This document shows positions 1-6,314 of a stretch of 17,096 nucleotides of DNA, piece after piece. The stretch comes from CAYLLT01 sp964591605. Its GTDB lineage: Bacteria; Planctomycetota; Phycisphaerae; UBA1845; PWPN01. Under the pieces are notes generated by a model. It saw only the letters and a program-made list of their open reading frames with translations. It did not search any database and was not told where the DNA came from. The stretch is from positions 1 through 17,096 of the forward strand of contig CAZQEN010000150.1 in NCBI GenBank assembly GCA_964591605.1, written 5' to 3'. How positions within the stretch are numbered: position 1 is the stretch's first letter; every line of letters begins with the position of its first letter. A program made the position numbers and the translations under genes.

Positions 1-1
1 C

Positions 2-118
2 AATGCCCACGGCCAGCAGACGCGCACCTGGGGCAAGACGACTTATCCGGTCGAGTACGGCTATGATGACTACGGCCAGCGGACCACGATGAGCACGTTC
101 CGCGGGGGCACCGGCTGA
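2..118 (+). pseudogene. 3' remnant of an RHS/YD-repeat protein
   Basis: An open frame enters from the left edge and ends at TGA 116-118. Its last residues contain YGYDDYGQRTTMSTFRGGTG, a typical YD-repeat unit of RHS-like surface or toxin-delivery proteins. In such repeats the GTG is normally followed by a D-V-T-T-W stretch. Here the stop is followed in the same frame by E-G-V-T-W-P-E, a degraded echo of that continuation, and the frame closes again soon after. I infer that the gene was truncated or broken inside a repeat, so this is probably a decayed tail rather than an intact C-terminus. The 5' part lies outside the window. The family call is fairly sure; the pseudogene status is inference. 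Confidence 0.6.
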
Positions 119-431
119 GAGGGTGTGACCTGGCCCGAGTGCCCCAGGAGTTGGGTTTGACGCTTCTCATTCTCCGCCCACTCCTTGTCCAGAGCCGCCA
201 TGCCCCCATCCACCCGAGCCGGTTCCCGGGCCATCGACTCCTGTTGACGCCTGGAGCTTTTCCCGGCGTCCGCTTCAATTCTGGACCCATGCATGCACCG
301 CCACGTGATCCAGCCTCACCAACCGGGCCGTCGCCGCCACCCGTAAGGCATCGTTGAACAACGGATGGAGCTGCTGTTTGTGGGCCGCAGAACCCATGGA
401 TCGGACGTTTCGGGTATTCCGATAGTCTCCG

Positions 432-447
432 GCGCTTCGGGCTCCAT
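432..447. repeat. Half-copy of the dispersed GC-rich inverted repeat
   Basis: GCGCTTCGGGCTCCAT is identical over 16 bases to the outer part of the right arm of the inverted repeat at 14629-14656. The opposite arm is absent here, so this is a half-site or a decayed copy. Confidence 0.6.
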
Positions 448-499
448 CCAGGGGCCGCGAAACACGTGCTCCAGCCGATGCCGGCGGGGTCGCGGCGGA

Positions 500-529
500 T
501 TGAGGCTTTTTCCGCGCCGCGGCTACAAT
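500..529 (+). promoter_or_regulatory. Sigma-70-like promoter of the methyltransferase, leaderless type
   Basis: TTGAGG (500-505) and TACAAT (524-529) are separated by 18 bp. The -10 box ends six bases before ATG 536, so transcription should begin at or next to the start codon. No SD sequence precedes the ATG, which fits a leaderless mRNA. This is prediction from sequence only. Confidence 0.55.
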
Positions 530-535
530 TCGCGA

Positions 536-1195
536 ATGAACCAAGCCGCGAACATGAAGGCGCAGGCCCGGTCCGAATTCGAGGCCTGGGCCCACGACTA
601 TGACCGCTCGCTGCTGAACCGGTTCCTGTTTGGCCCGTCGTACCGGATGTTTCTCGAGGAGCTCTGGGCGTGGCGGGGCGAATCGACCGTGCCCTTCGAC
701 CTGCTGGACGTCGGCTGCGGCACGGGGACGTTCGATGCGATGCTGGCCGGCTCGCCGCTGCCCGCGCGGGTGGTGGGGCTCGACTACTCGCCGGCCATGT
801 GCCGCGTGGCGGACGGCAAGGCCCGGCTCGCCGGGGTGAACGGCCGGCTGCGGTATGTGTCGGCCGATTCCGAACATCTGCCCTTCGCCGACGCCTCGTT
901 CGACGTGGTCACCTGCAGCAATTCGTTTCACCACTATCCGCACCAAGCCGAGGTCATCCGCGAGTTCCGCCGCGTCCTGCGGACCGGCGGGCGCCTCATG
1001 CTCATCGACGGTTTCCGCGATAACATCATCGGCTGGATTGCCTTCGACGTGATCATCACCGCCGTCGAGAAGGACGTCTTCCACGCCCCCTGGTCCACCA
1101 TCCACTCGTATTTTGAGTCCGCCGGCTTCCGCGACATCCGCCGCCGCAAATTCAACTTCTGGATGCCCGCTCTGCTCACGGTGGGCACGGCGTGA
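536..1195 (+). CDS. Class I SAM-dependent methyltransferase
   Basis: A 219-residue protein of the UbiE/Methyltransf_11 type. Motif I is DVGCGTG at residues 58-64 (SAM binding). It is followed by the acidic motif II region GLDYSPAM, then ADSEHLPFADASFDVV and SNSFHHY, and the post-motif RVLRTGGRLMLIDGF. Class I enzymes of this kind move a methyl group from S-adenosylmethionine to a small molecule, lipid or quinone; the acceptor cannot be read from the sequence. There is no signal peptide, so it should be cytosolic. A short aromatic segment near the C-terminus (GWIAFDVIITAV) could be a membrane or substrate contact. ATG 536 was chosen because the promoter ends just before it; ATG 554 is an alternative. 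It stands alone and converges on the ArfB-like gene with a 55-bp gap. Confidence 0.9.
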   Translation: MNQAANMKAQARSEFEAWAHDYDRSLLNRFLFGPSYRMFLEELWAWRGESTVPFDLLDVGCGTGTFDAMLAGSPLPARVVGLDYSPAMCRVADGKARLAGVNGRLRYVSADSEHLPFADASFDVVTCSNSFHHYPHQAEVIREFRRVLRTGGRLMLIDGFRDNIIGWIAFDVIITAVEKDVFHAPWSTIHSYFESAGFRDIRRRKFNFWMPALLTVGTA

Positions 1196-1250
1196 GTGAC
1201 GTGCTGCCGGTCCGGGACCGCTGATGGACAGGATGGGGCGCCAGAGACGG

Positions 1251-1676
1251 TCAATCGCCGTTGAGCGGCACGCTGGTCCGGGTGCGCTTCACTTCGGCGC
1301 GGCGGGACTTGGTTTCGATCCGGCGGCGGTCGACCGAGAGGGGGGGGACGGTCTTCTTCCGCGGCTTGGGTGGCTCCAGGGCCTCGGACATGAGCGAGAT
1401 GAACCGGTTGACGGCCGCCCGACGGTTGGCGAGCTGCGTTCGCTCTTTGCTCGAGACGATCCGCAGGACGCCGTCCTGGCTGATCCGCCCGCCAAGTGAT
1501 TTCTTGAGGAGGCCTTTCTGCTGGTGCGACAGCGAGGTGCTCTTGACCACGTCGAAATGAAGCGTGACGCGCGTATTGACCTTGTTGACGTTCTGTCCGC
1601 CGGGGCCGGGGCTCCGCTCAAATGAGAAGGACAGTTCGTGCTCGCTGATGCCGATGCCGTGATTGATTTCGATCAC
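1251..1676 (-). CDS. arfB: RF-1-domain peptidyl-tRNA hydrolase, ArfB-like ribosome rescue factor
   Basis: A 141-residue protein with the RF-1 domain and catalytic GGQ: SPGPGGQNVNKVNTRV, with GGQ at residues 26-28. It has the ArfB/YaeJ/ICT1 layout: no codon-recognition domain and a basic C-terminal tail (PRKKTVPPLSVDRRRIETKS, then RRAEVKRT). In the known family the GGQ loop hydrolyses peptidyl-tRNA on stalled ribosomes while the basic tail enters the empty mRNA channel. The start is taken as GTG 1676, because GGAG lies nine bases upstream and VIEINHGIGIS then aligns with the usual ArfB N-terminus. Another GTG lies two codons upstream (1682). The gene is on the same strand as the reverse transcriptase but 518 bp away, so it need not share a transcript. 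Confidence 0.88.
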   Translation of the reverse strand: MIEINHGIGISEHELSFSFERSPGPGGQNVNKVNTRVTLHFDVVKSTSLSHQQKGLLKKSLGGRISQDGVLRIVSSKERTQLANRRAAVNRFISLMSEALEPPKPRKKTVPPLSVDRRRIETKSRRAEVKRTRTSVPLNGD

Positions 1677-1834
1677 CGCCACTCGCTCCCTTTCCACTGA
1701 ACAGGACGCGTTCCATGCCGAAGGGGTTGGCATTCGCCAACACAGATCAGTGTACCCGAAACCGGGTCCCGCGCCCAGCGGGGCAAGGAGCCCAGCCCGG
1801 GCGGGCCCGTGACAGAATCGGCGGGTGGCATGGG

Positions 1835-1850
1835 TCCCGGCGCGCCGGGA
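1835..1850. repeat. 16-bp perfect palindrome
   Basis: TCCCGGCGCGCCGGGA is its own reverse complement. It directly abuts a second palindrome with a two-base loop, CATTCGCA-ac-TGCGAATG, at 1851-1868. Confidence 0.75.
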
Positions 1851-1894
1851 CATTCGCAACTGCGAATGCTGACTGCCCGTGGGGAGGCCCACAC

Positions 1895-1933
1895 GGGCAG
1901 CATCGGCTTCGCTCAGCGAAGCCGATGCTGCCC
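1895..1933. repeat. Near-perfect palindrome with two 19-bp arms
   Basis: Arms 1895-1913 and 1915-1933 are exact reverse complements around the single base 1914; the core reads GCATCGGCTTCGCT-c-AGCGAAGCC. It is far longer than chance would give. As RNA it would fold into one rigid stem; as DNA it could form a cruciform. It lies between the RT and ArfB-like genes and has no terminal U-run. Confidence 0.85.
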
Positions 1934-2194
1934 ATGCCGCCCCCCGCCCCAAGTGTCACGGACCCCAGCCCGGGTGTGGCCATTTTTCCGGGATCCGCTT
2001 GTGGGCAGGTCCTGTCTGCCCTTGGCGAATGTGGTAATCAAGGGTCTGCCGGACGGGACCTGGATGGCCCCGGGATGGGCGGCGCACTCACCCCTTCGCA
2101 GGTCGTGTCCGGACTTCGGCGAGCTCAGTCGAGCCGCAGGCAGGACCTGCTCCGTCCCCCACCCCGCGCAGAGCGACGGGCCAGGGCACCCGAC

Positions 2195-3160
2195 TTAGAC
2201 ACCCTCTCGGGCTTCGGGACTGGCCGTCTGGGCGGCAATCATGGCCTGCAGAGCCCGCCAGCCGTCCACCTGCTGCGGGCTCAGCGTGACGGGCCGGCCG
2301 CTGCGGAGATGGTGCTCCACCGACCGCAGCCAGCGGCGCGTCGGGCGGGGCAGGTTCGGCCGGGCGTTCACGACCAGGCCGGTCACCTCCTGGCGGTTGT
2401 GCCGCCGCATGATCCGGAGCTTCTTCTTCTGATGCAGCCGGTAGCCCTCGTCCGCCACGATCTGCCTGGTCATCCAGATCACCGCCTGGATGGCCTGCCG
2501 GTGGTCCTGGTCGAACGAGAAGGTCAGGTCGTCGGCGTAACGGCTGTAGCGGACCTGCACATCGCGTCCGAACTGCAGCGAGGAGGCTCGTTCCAGGGTC
2601 CTGGCGTCCTGGAAGGCGACACACGCCCGCTCAGCGAGGGCGGCCAGGCGGGCGTCGAGGCGGTAGTTGACCAGGTTGCTGAGGCGCGGACTGGTCGGCG
2701 CGCCCTGCGGCAGCCGGTTCTCCCACGTGCACAGGCGGGTGAGCACCCGGGCGGCGTCGGGTTGCCAGCCGATCCGTCGAAAGAAGGCGTCGATCCGCTG
2801 GGCGGGTGTCGAATCGAAGAACCGCTCAATGTCCATGTGGACGACGACGGCCTGGCCGCGGTGATAGTCGGCATGCGTGACGATCGAGTGGCCGCGCTCA
2901 AAACCGGTCGCGCCGGGATGCGATGTGAGCCGGCGCAGGAGGCGGTGCAGGATACGCCGCTGGATGGCCTTCAGCTCCGGCTGGGGTTCAAGGATGGTCC
3001 GCGTGCCGCCGGAGCGCTTGGGGATGGTGAACTCGCGATAGGCCGGCTGCATCGTCTGAAGTTGCTGCGGGCTCACGTTCAACCGGCGGGCGAGCTCATC
3101 GAGGCCCCAGCGGCCAGGCGGCTGCGGTGCTTTGCGTTTGAACCAGTCCAGAAACCCCAT
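2195..3160 (-). CDS. Retron-type reverse transcriptase
   Basis: A 321-residue protein with the compact RT-only layout usual for retron RTs. The RT blocks run in order: TIPKRSGGTRTILEP (45-59), KAIQRRILHRLL (64-75), GFERGHSIVTHADYHRG (86-102), VVVHMDIERFFDS with catalytic D110 (105-117), LPQGAPTSPRLSNLV (150-164), YSRYADDLTFSF with catalytic D210 and D211 (205-216), and VTGLVVN near residue 260. HADYH sits where retron RTs carry the NAxxH region-X motif (H replaces N), and VTG is the retron region-Y triplet. There is no maturase, HNH, CRISPR-associated or protease domain. A stretch of about 25 residues before YADD is longer than in short retron RTs. Retron RTs convert part of an adjacent RNA into a branched RNA-DNA molecule, usually for phage defence with a partner protein. 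ATG 3160 has no clear SD. No effector gene is visible on either side. Confidence 0.88.
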   Translation of the reverse strand: MGFLDWFKRKAPQPPGRWGLDELARRLNVSPQQLQTMQPAYREFTIPKRSGGTRTILEPQPELKAIQRRILHRLLRRLTSHPGATGFERGHSIVTHADYHRGQAVVVHMDIERFFDSTPAQRIDAFFRRIGWQPDAARVLTRLCTWENRLPQGAPTSPRLSNLVNYRLDARLAALAERACVAFQDARTLERASSLQFGRDVQVRYSRYADDLTFSFDQDHRQAIQAVIWMTRQIVADEGYRLHQKKKLRIMRRHNRQEVTGLVVNARPNLPRPTRRWLRSVEHHLRSGRPVTLSPQQVDGWRALQAMIAAQTASPEAREGV

Positions 3161-3179
3161 GGCCGCACCGCGTTGACGT

Positions 3180-3264
3180 GGTCAAAGTGGACGGACGCAG
3201 GCGGGCTGCGCCTGCGTCCGTGTCGCCCTGCTGTGAGTGCTGACTCACACTCTGACTTTGAACC
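3180..3264 (-). ncRNA. Candidate retron msr-msd RNA
   Basis: Read on the minus strand, GGTTCAAAGT (3264-3255) can pair with ACTTTGACC (3188-3180), forming nine pairs with one bulged T. They would be the a1/a2 ends of a retron RNA. Between them are two perfect stem-loops: TGTGAGT-cagc-ACTCACA (3249-3232) and a 13-bp stem ACGGACGCAGGCG with a five-base loop (3221-3191). This matches the order a1, msr stem, msd stem, a2, ending 19 bases before the RT start. The RNA may begin further upstream and include the stems at 3265-3319. The pairing is seen directly; the retron assignment is inference from position and the RT type. The msd stem would be short compared with known retrons. Confidence 0.5.
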
Positions 3265-3319
3265 GGTCCGATCAGGACCCGGTCGGCGAAACGCCGACCT
3301 GCGCTCTGCATCGGAGCGC
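3265..3319 (-). other. Three further tandem stem-loops upstream of the RT
   Basis: In minus-strand order they are GCGCTC-cgatgca-GAGCGC (3319-3301), GGTCGGCG-ttt-CGCCGACC (3299-3281) and GGTCC-tgatc-GGACC (3279-3265). They lie between the predicted promoter and the putative a1 end, so they would be the leader or the 5' (msr) part of the same transcript. Several short stems in a row are usual in retron msr regions. Confidence 0.5.
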
Positions 3320-3340
3320 CGCCAGGGCAGTGCGTTCAGC

Positions 3341-3367
3341 ATGATCGGCGGCGGCGCGAGGTGTCAA
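3341..3367 (-). promoter_or_regulatory. Predicted promoter of the retron RNA and RT
   Basis: On the minus strand a consensus -35 TTGACA (3367-3362) is followed after 15 bp by GATCAT (3346-3341), four of six matches to the -10 consensus. Transcription would start near 3334, just before the row of stem-loops. The spacer is shorter than the ideal 17 bp, so this is a moderate prediction. Confidence 0.45.
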
Positions 3368-3613
3368 GTCGTGACCTGCGGCCGGTTGCGGCGGGTCTGG
3401 CCATTCTCCCGTGACATGGCTGAAGAGGAGCTCCGATCCTCGCCCGGCAGGGCGTACGACGGTTGACAGGGACTTTGAGTCCCTGGAAACCAGGCCCCAT
3501 ACAGAACTCTCACCTCCTCTCCTCCGCCCGAAGGGTGGACGAGAGTATAAAAGAGGAAACAGGAATAACAGGAATCGCTGTTCCGGGGACTTGCTGTTAC
3601 CGGGGGCCGACCG
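3368..3613. other. Spacer between the RT promoter and the phosphohydrolase
   Basis: No gene is supported. It holds an 8-bp perfect stem, CAGGGACT-ttg-AGTCCCTG (3467-3485), an unusually AT-rich stretch around GAGTATAAAAGAGG (about 3543-3556), and one copy of a dispersed 21-bp repeat (3571-3591). Confidence 0.5.
3571..3591 (+). repeat. Dispersed 21-bp repeat, copy 1
   Basis: This stretch (GGAATCGCTGTTCCGGGGAC plus T) matches the reverse complement of 10573-10593 at 17 of 21 positions. The two copies are in opposite orientation, both in spacers, suggesting a dispersed intergenic repeat family. What it belongs to is unknown. Confidence 0.45.
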
Positions 3614-5035
3614 TCACACCAGCGGGCGGCCGCGCAGGTCGGGGGGCATCGGCTGGTTGAGAAGCCTTAAGCAGGTTGGAGCCACATCGTAGAGGGAAGC
3701 CTGCTGCCGGCCGCGGGCGGGCAGCGACGGGTGCGTCAGGATGTACATGCCCTGCTGGGCGTGGTTGGCATCATCCGGGCCGGTGTCGTTGTCGAAGACG
3801 TGGAGCGACGGGTTGCCGATCGTGCCGACGCTCCGCCAGCTCAGATCGCCGAAGATCACCACCAGATCCGGCGGTACCCCGTTGACGCGGGCATAAATCG
3901 CCTGCGGCTTGTAGGCCCGCGTGCCCATCGGTCTGCCCTTGTCGTCGCAGAGCGCTTCCAGCTTTGCGACCAGCTCATCGCGCAGCGCCTCCACCTGATC
4001 GGGCGGCACGATCCCGCCGGGTTCGCGGCCCCGGATGTTCAGGAACAGCCGGCCGTAGTACCCGCCTTCGCCCCACGCCCGCGTCCGGCTCCAGTCAACG
4101 TCGGCGAACTGGAACTTGCGCAGCGTCGAGGCCGGCTCCTTCATCGCCATGTACCCTTCGCGGATCAGCCAGTCGTTGAAGCAAAACCCCCCGAGCATGC
4201 ACTTGGCCCCGTGATCGCTCACCACCCACACGGCCGTCTTGTCGAGATCGATGTCACCCAGCAACTCGCCGATCAGCCCGTCGAGCATCACGTAATAGTC
4301 GTGGATCGCCGACTCGAATGGATTTCCCGGCTGATAGCGGTGGTGGGCCGGGTCCATGAACTGCCAGAAGCCGTGGTGGATCCGATCGCTGCCCATCTCG
4401 ACCATCCAGAACAGGTCCCACGGCCGCGTGCGGATCAGATGGCGCGCCAGCTTGAACCGCTTGTGCGTCATCTCGTGGATCTGGTCGAGCAGCCACTTCT
4501 TGTCGTCGGTGCGGAACCCCTTGACGTCGATCATGTATTCGCCGACCAGCGCGGCGATCTCGGTCTTGAGCTCGCGAGGCCAGGTGTAGTCGCTGTTGAT
4601 GTCCGGCGTCAGGAAGCAGCTCACCATCGCCCCGCGCACCGGCCGCGTGATGGGGAACGTCCCCGGTACGCCGATCACGATGCTGCTCTTGCCGGCCGCA
4701 TCCAGATATTCCCACAGCCGCCGTTCCCTGACCGACAGCGACGTGGCGATGCTCAGCTTGTCGTATGAGTAGTCGGCCCGGTTGCGGAAGCCGTAGATCC
4801 CCAGCGTCCCCGGATCCTTGCTCGAGGCCATGCACGACCAGGCCGGCACCGTGATCGGCGGCATGCAGCTTTCGAGCTGACCGAAGGTTCCGCTCGCGCA
4901 CAACCGACGGAGATTCGGCAGGTCCTCGATCCACCGGTCGAAGACCAGGGAGGGCTCCAGGCAGTCGAGCCCGATAATGGCGACTTTCTGAGGCGCACTC
5001 ACGTTGATCGTACCCCTGACGGCGTCAGGCGGCAT
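3614..5035 (-). CDS. Alkaline-phosphatase-superfamily phosphodiesterase/nucleotide pyrophosphatase
   Basis: A 473-residue protein of the type I phosphodiesterase/AP2179-like group. The two-metal site can be read: GLDCLEP (D24), PPITVPAW with the likely nucleophile T62, MGSDRIHHGFW (D217, H221), VVSDHGAKC (D274, H275) and NHAQQGMYI (H425). The C-terminal DVAPTCLRLLNQPMPPDLRGRP is the usual end of this family. It should hydrolyse a phosphate or phosphodiester bond; the substrate is unknown. No signal peptide is seen, so it is probably cytosolic. The start is uncertain: ATG 5035 gives an 11-residue extension, whereas GTG 5002 (MSAPQKVAIIGLD) fits the family better. It is divergent from the lipoprotein hydrolase with a 271-bp spacer. 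Confidence 0.87.
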   Translation of the reverse strand: MPPDAVRGTINVSAPQKVAIIGLDCLEPSLVFDRWIEDLPNLRRLCASGTFGQLESCMPPITVPAWSCMASSKDPGTLGIYGFRNRADYSYDKLSIATSLSVRERRLWEYLDAAGKSSIVIGVPGTFPITRPVRGAMVSCFLTPDINSDYTWPRELKTEIAALVGEYMIDVKGFRTDDKKWLLDQIHEMTHKRFKLARHLIRTRPWDLFWMVEMGSDRIHHGFWQFMDPAHHRYQPGNPFESAIHDYYVMLDGLIGELLGDIDLDKTAVWVVSDHGAKCMLGGFCFNDWLIREGYMAMKEPASTLRKFQFADVDWSRTRAWGEGGYYGRLFLNIRGREPGGIVPPDQVEALRDELVAKLEALCDDKGRPMGTRAYKPQAIYARVNGVPPDLVVIFGDLSWRSVGTIGNPSLHVFDNDTGPDDANHAQQGMYILTHPSLPARGRQQASLYDVAPTCLRLLNQPMPPDLRGRPLV

Positions 5036-5306
5036 CTTACTTCTGGACAGGCGGCCTGTCACGGTTCCCGGGTACCGGCCATTGACGGACGACGGGTCCG
5101 TCCGATATCCAACCTCAGCGTCCGGCCGCGGGTCTGCTGATGGAGAACGCATCGCCGATCGGGTGGATGGCTTCTCTCCGCCGCGAAAAACCCGAGCAGG
5201 AGATGCACTCTCCGACTTGCGGCAGCGATACAATACAAGGTACCTGCCGTGGGGGAACGTGGGGCGCCTGACGAAACGCCGCCGTCCCGGTAGCAGTTGT
5301 GATGTC
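5036..5306. other. Divergent spacer with a possible plus-strand promoter element
   Basis: Separates the minus-strand phosphohydrolase from the plus-strand lipoprotein hydrolase. A TACAAT box lies at 5229-5234 (context GCGATACAATACAAGG) about 70 bases before ATG 5307. No good -35 box is found at the right distance, so it is only suggestive. Confidence 0.35.
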
Positions 5307-6278
5307 ATGAACACCGAGCGGCTCCATTCTCTGATTCTCGTCTCTGCACTCCTGGCCTGCGGCGGCTGCCTGCCGCAGCTTCCGGAGAATGTGAAAAACA
5401 CCGATCCTCCCCAGCGCAACATTCTGATGGAAGTGCCCGGCGGTCGCATCGAGACCGAGTCGGGCGTCGAGAACGCCGTCTGGCTCGAAATCGACGGCTC
5501 GGCCGGTCCGATCGGCGGGTATCTCTCCCAGAACGGAAGCCCGCAGAAAGCGCTCGTGATCATCCTGCATGGGGCCAGCACGTTCACCCTCGATGGCGAG
5601 GTCGGTTCGGCCCGCATCTTTCACGAGACGTTCGGGGCCAGGCTGCACGAGGCCGGCTTCGTGACCTGGTCGCTCGCCTATCAGGAGTGCGGAACGCCCT
5701 ATGGCCAGCGCGACCTGGAGGATGTGGTCGAGGCGATCGACTGGCTGGAGCAGTCAGGCAACCACACGCTCGGCAATCAGTACATCTACGTGGCAGGCTA
5801 TTCGACGGGCGGCACACTGAGCATTCTCACCAATCGCCGGCGCCAGGTATCGGCCGCGGCCTCGGTCAGCGGCCTCACCGAGCCGGAAAGCATCGAGACG
5901 CTCTGGGGCCTTCTGAACTGGATCACCGGCAGCTACCCGCTCAACCTCGGGGCGTGTCAGATGTTCGAGACCCTGAACTACTACGGCCCGCCCGGGGCGG
6001 CCGGCTGGTCGGCTCTCGATACCGTGTCACACTTTGACGAGCTCAAGAGCCCCATGCTGCTCGTGCACGGGACGGCCGACACCCTCTTTTCGGTGAACAA
6101 CGCCCGTGACCTCGAGCGGCGCTATCAGGAGGTGCTTGCGGCCGGCGGCTCCCCTCCGCCGATGGAGTTCCTGTACCTCAACGAGGTCAACCACTTCGTC
6201 GAGATGACCCGGCTGGACGTGGTCGGCGCCATCGTGTCGTTCTTCAACGCCCATCAGACGGCGCCGGCGTCGCAGTAG
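5307..6278 (+). CDS. Secreted alpha/beta-hydrolase, predicted lipoprotein
   Basis: A 323-residue protein. The N-terminus (MNTERLHSLILVSALLAC) is a lipoprotein-type signal; C18 after LLA, or C21, is the likely lipidated residue. The alpha/beta-hydrolase core shows the oxyanion region ILHGAS (86-91), the nucleophile elbow GYSTGG with S166, the acid in LLVHGTADTLF (D258) and the base in NEVNHFVEM (H296). This is the complete Ser-Asp-His triad of an esterase, lipase or dienelactone-hydrolase-like enzyme; the substrate is not evident. ATG 5307 was chosen because it gives a normal signal peptide; the frame is open far upstream, but that part does not look coding. The HDOD gene converges on it 36 bp downstream. 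Confidence 0.85.
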   Translation: MNTERLHSLILVSALLACGGCLPQLPENVKNTDPPQRNILMEVPGGRIETESGVENAVWLEIDGSAGPIGGYLSQNGSPQKALVIILHGASTFTLDGEVGSARIFHETFGARLHEAGFVTWSLAYQECGTPYGQRDLEDVVEAIDWLEQSGNHTLGNQYIYVAGYSTGGTLSILTNRRRQVSAAASVSGLTEPESIETLWGLLNWITGSYPLNLGACQMFETLNYYGPPGAAGWSALDTVSHFDELKSPMLLVHGTADTLFSVNNARDLERRYQEVLAAGGSPPPMEFLYLNEVNHFVEMTRLDVVGAIVSFFNAHQTAPASQ

Positions 6279-6314
6279 CCGCGCCGCCCGGCCGACCCGC
6301 AGCGGCCGCTGCGC

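Larger units (their letters stand above)
119..535. other. Spacer without a confident gene; holds a repeat half-site
   Basis: No frame here has a convincing start, SD and family match. Two short minus-strand frames look slightly protein-like: 275-397, starting MGSAAHKQQLHPLFNDALRV and ending at a stop at 275, and the frame below about 294 containing MAALDKEWAENEKRQTQLLG. They may be remnants of a gene running leftwards into the RHS remnant, but I recognise neither. Bases 432-447 match one arm of the 28-bp inverted repeat found at 14576-14656. Confidence 0.4.
1677..2194. other. 518-bp non-coding spacer rich in palindromes
   Basis: No supported gene on either strand; the long plus-strand frame crossing it is the antisense shadow of the reverse transcriptase. 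It carries several exact inverted repeats: 1835-1850, 1851-1868, 1895-1933, and a spaced 10-bp pair 2005-2014/2141-2150. No T-run follows any of them on either strand, so they are not ordinary intrinsic terminators. The spacer is GC-rich throughout. Confidence 0.7.

Noticed and set aside
275..1105. 276-codon open frame on the minus strand
   Set aside because: Mostly antisense to the methyltransferase; only its last 40 codons (275-397) look at all protein-like, and these are noted in the spacer entry.
1895..1933. Intrinsic terminator of the RT gene
   Set aside because: The stem is strong but no U-run follows on either strand, and it lies more than 250 bp beyond the RT stop.
2195..3160. Diversity-generating retroelement or group II intron RT
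   Set aside because: The QGAPTSP motif differs from the DGR SQ-type motif, no template/variable repeat pair is seen, and there is no maturase or HNH domain or intron RNA structure.
1715..3466. 583-codon open frame on the plus strand
   Set aside because: It is the antisense shadow of the reverse transcriptase plus GC-rich spacer; it has no family motifs, while the minus strand shows the full RT block order.
3731..4768. 345-codon open frame on the plus strand
   Set aside because: Antisense of the phosphohydrolase, whose metal-binding residues are all present on the minus strand.
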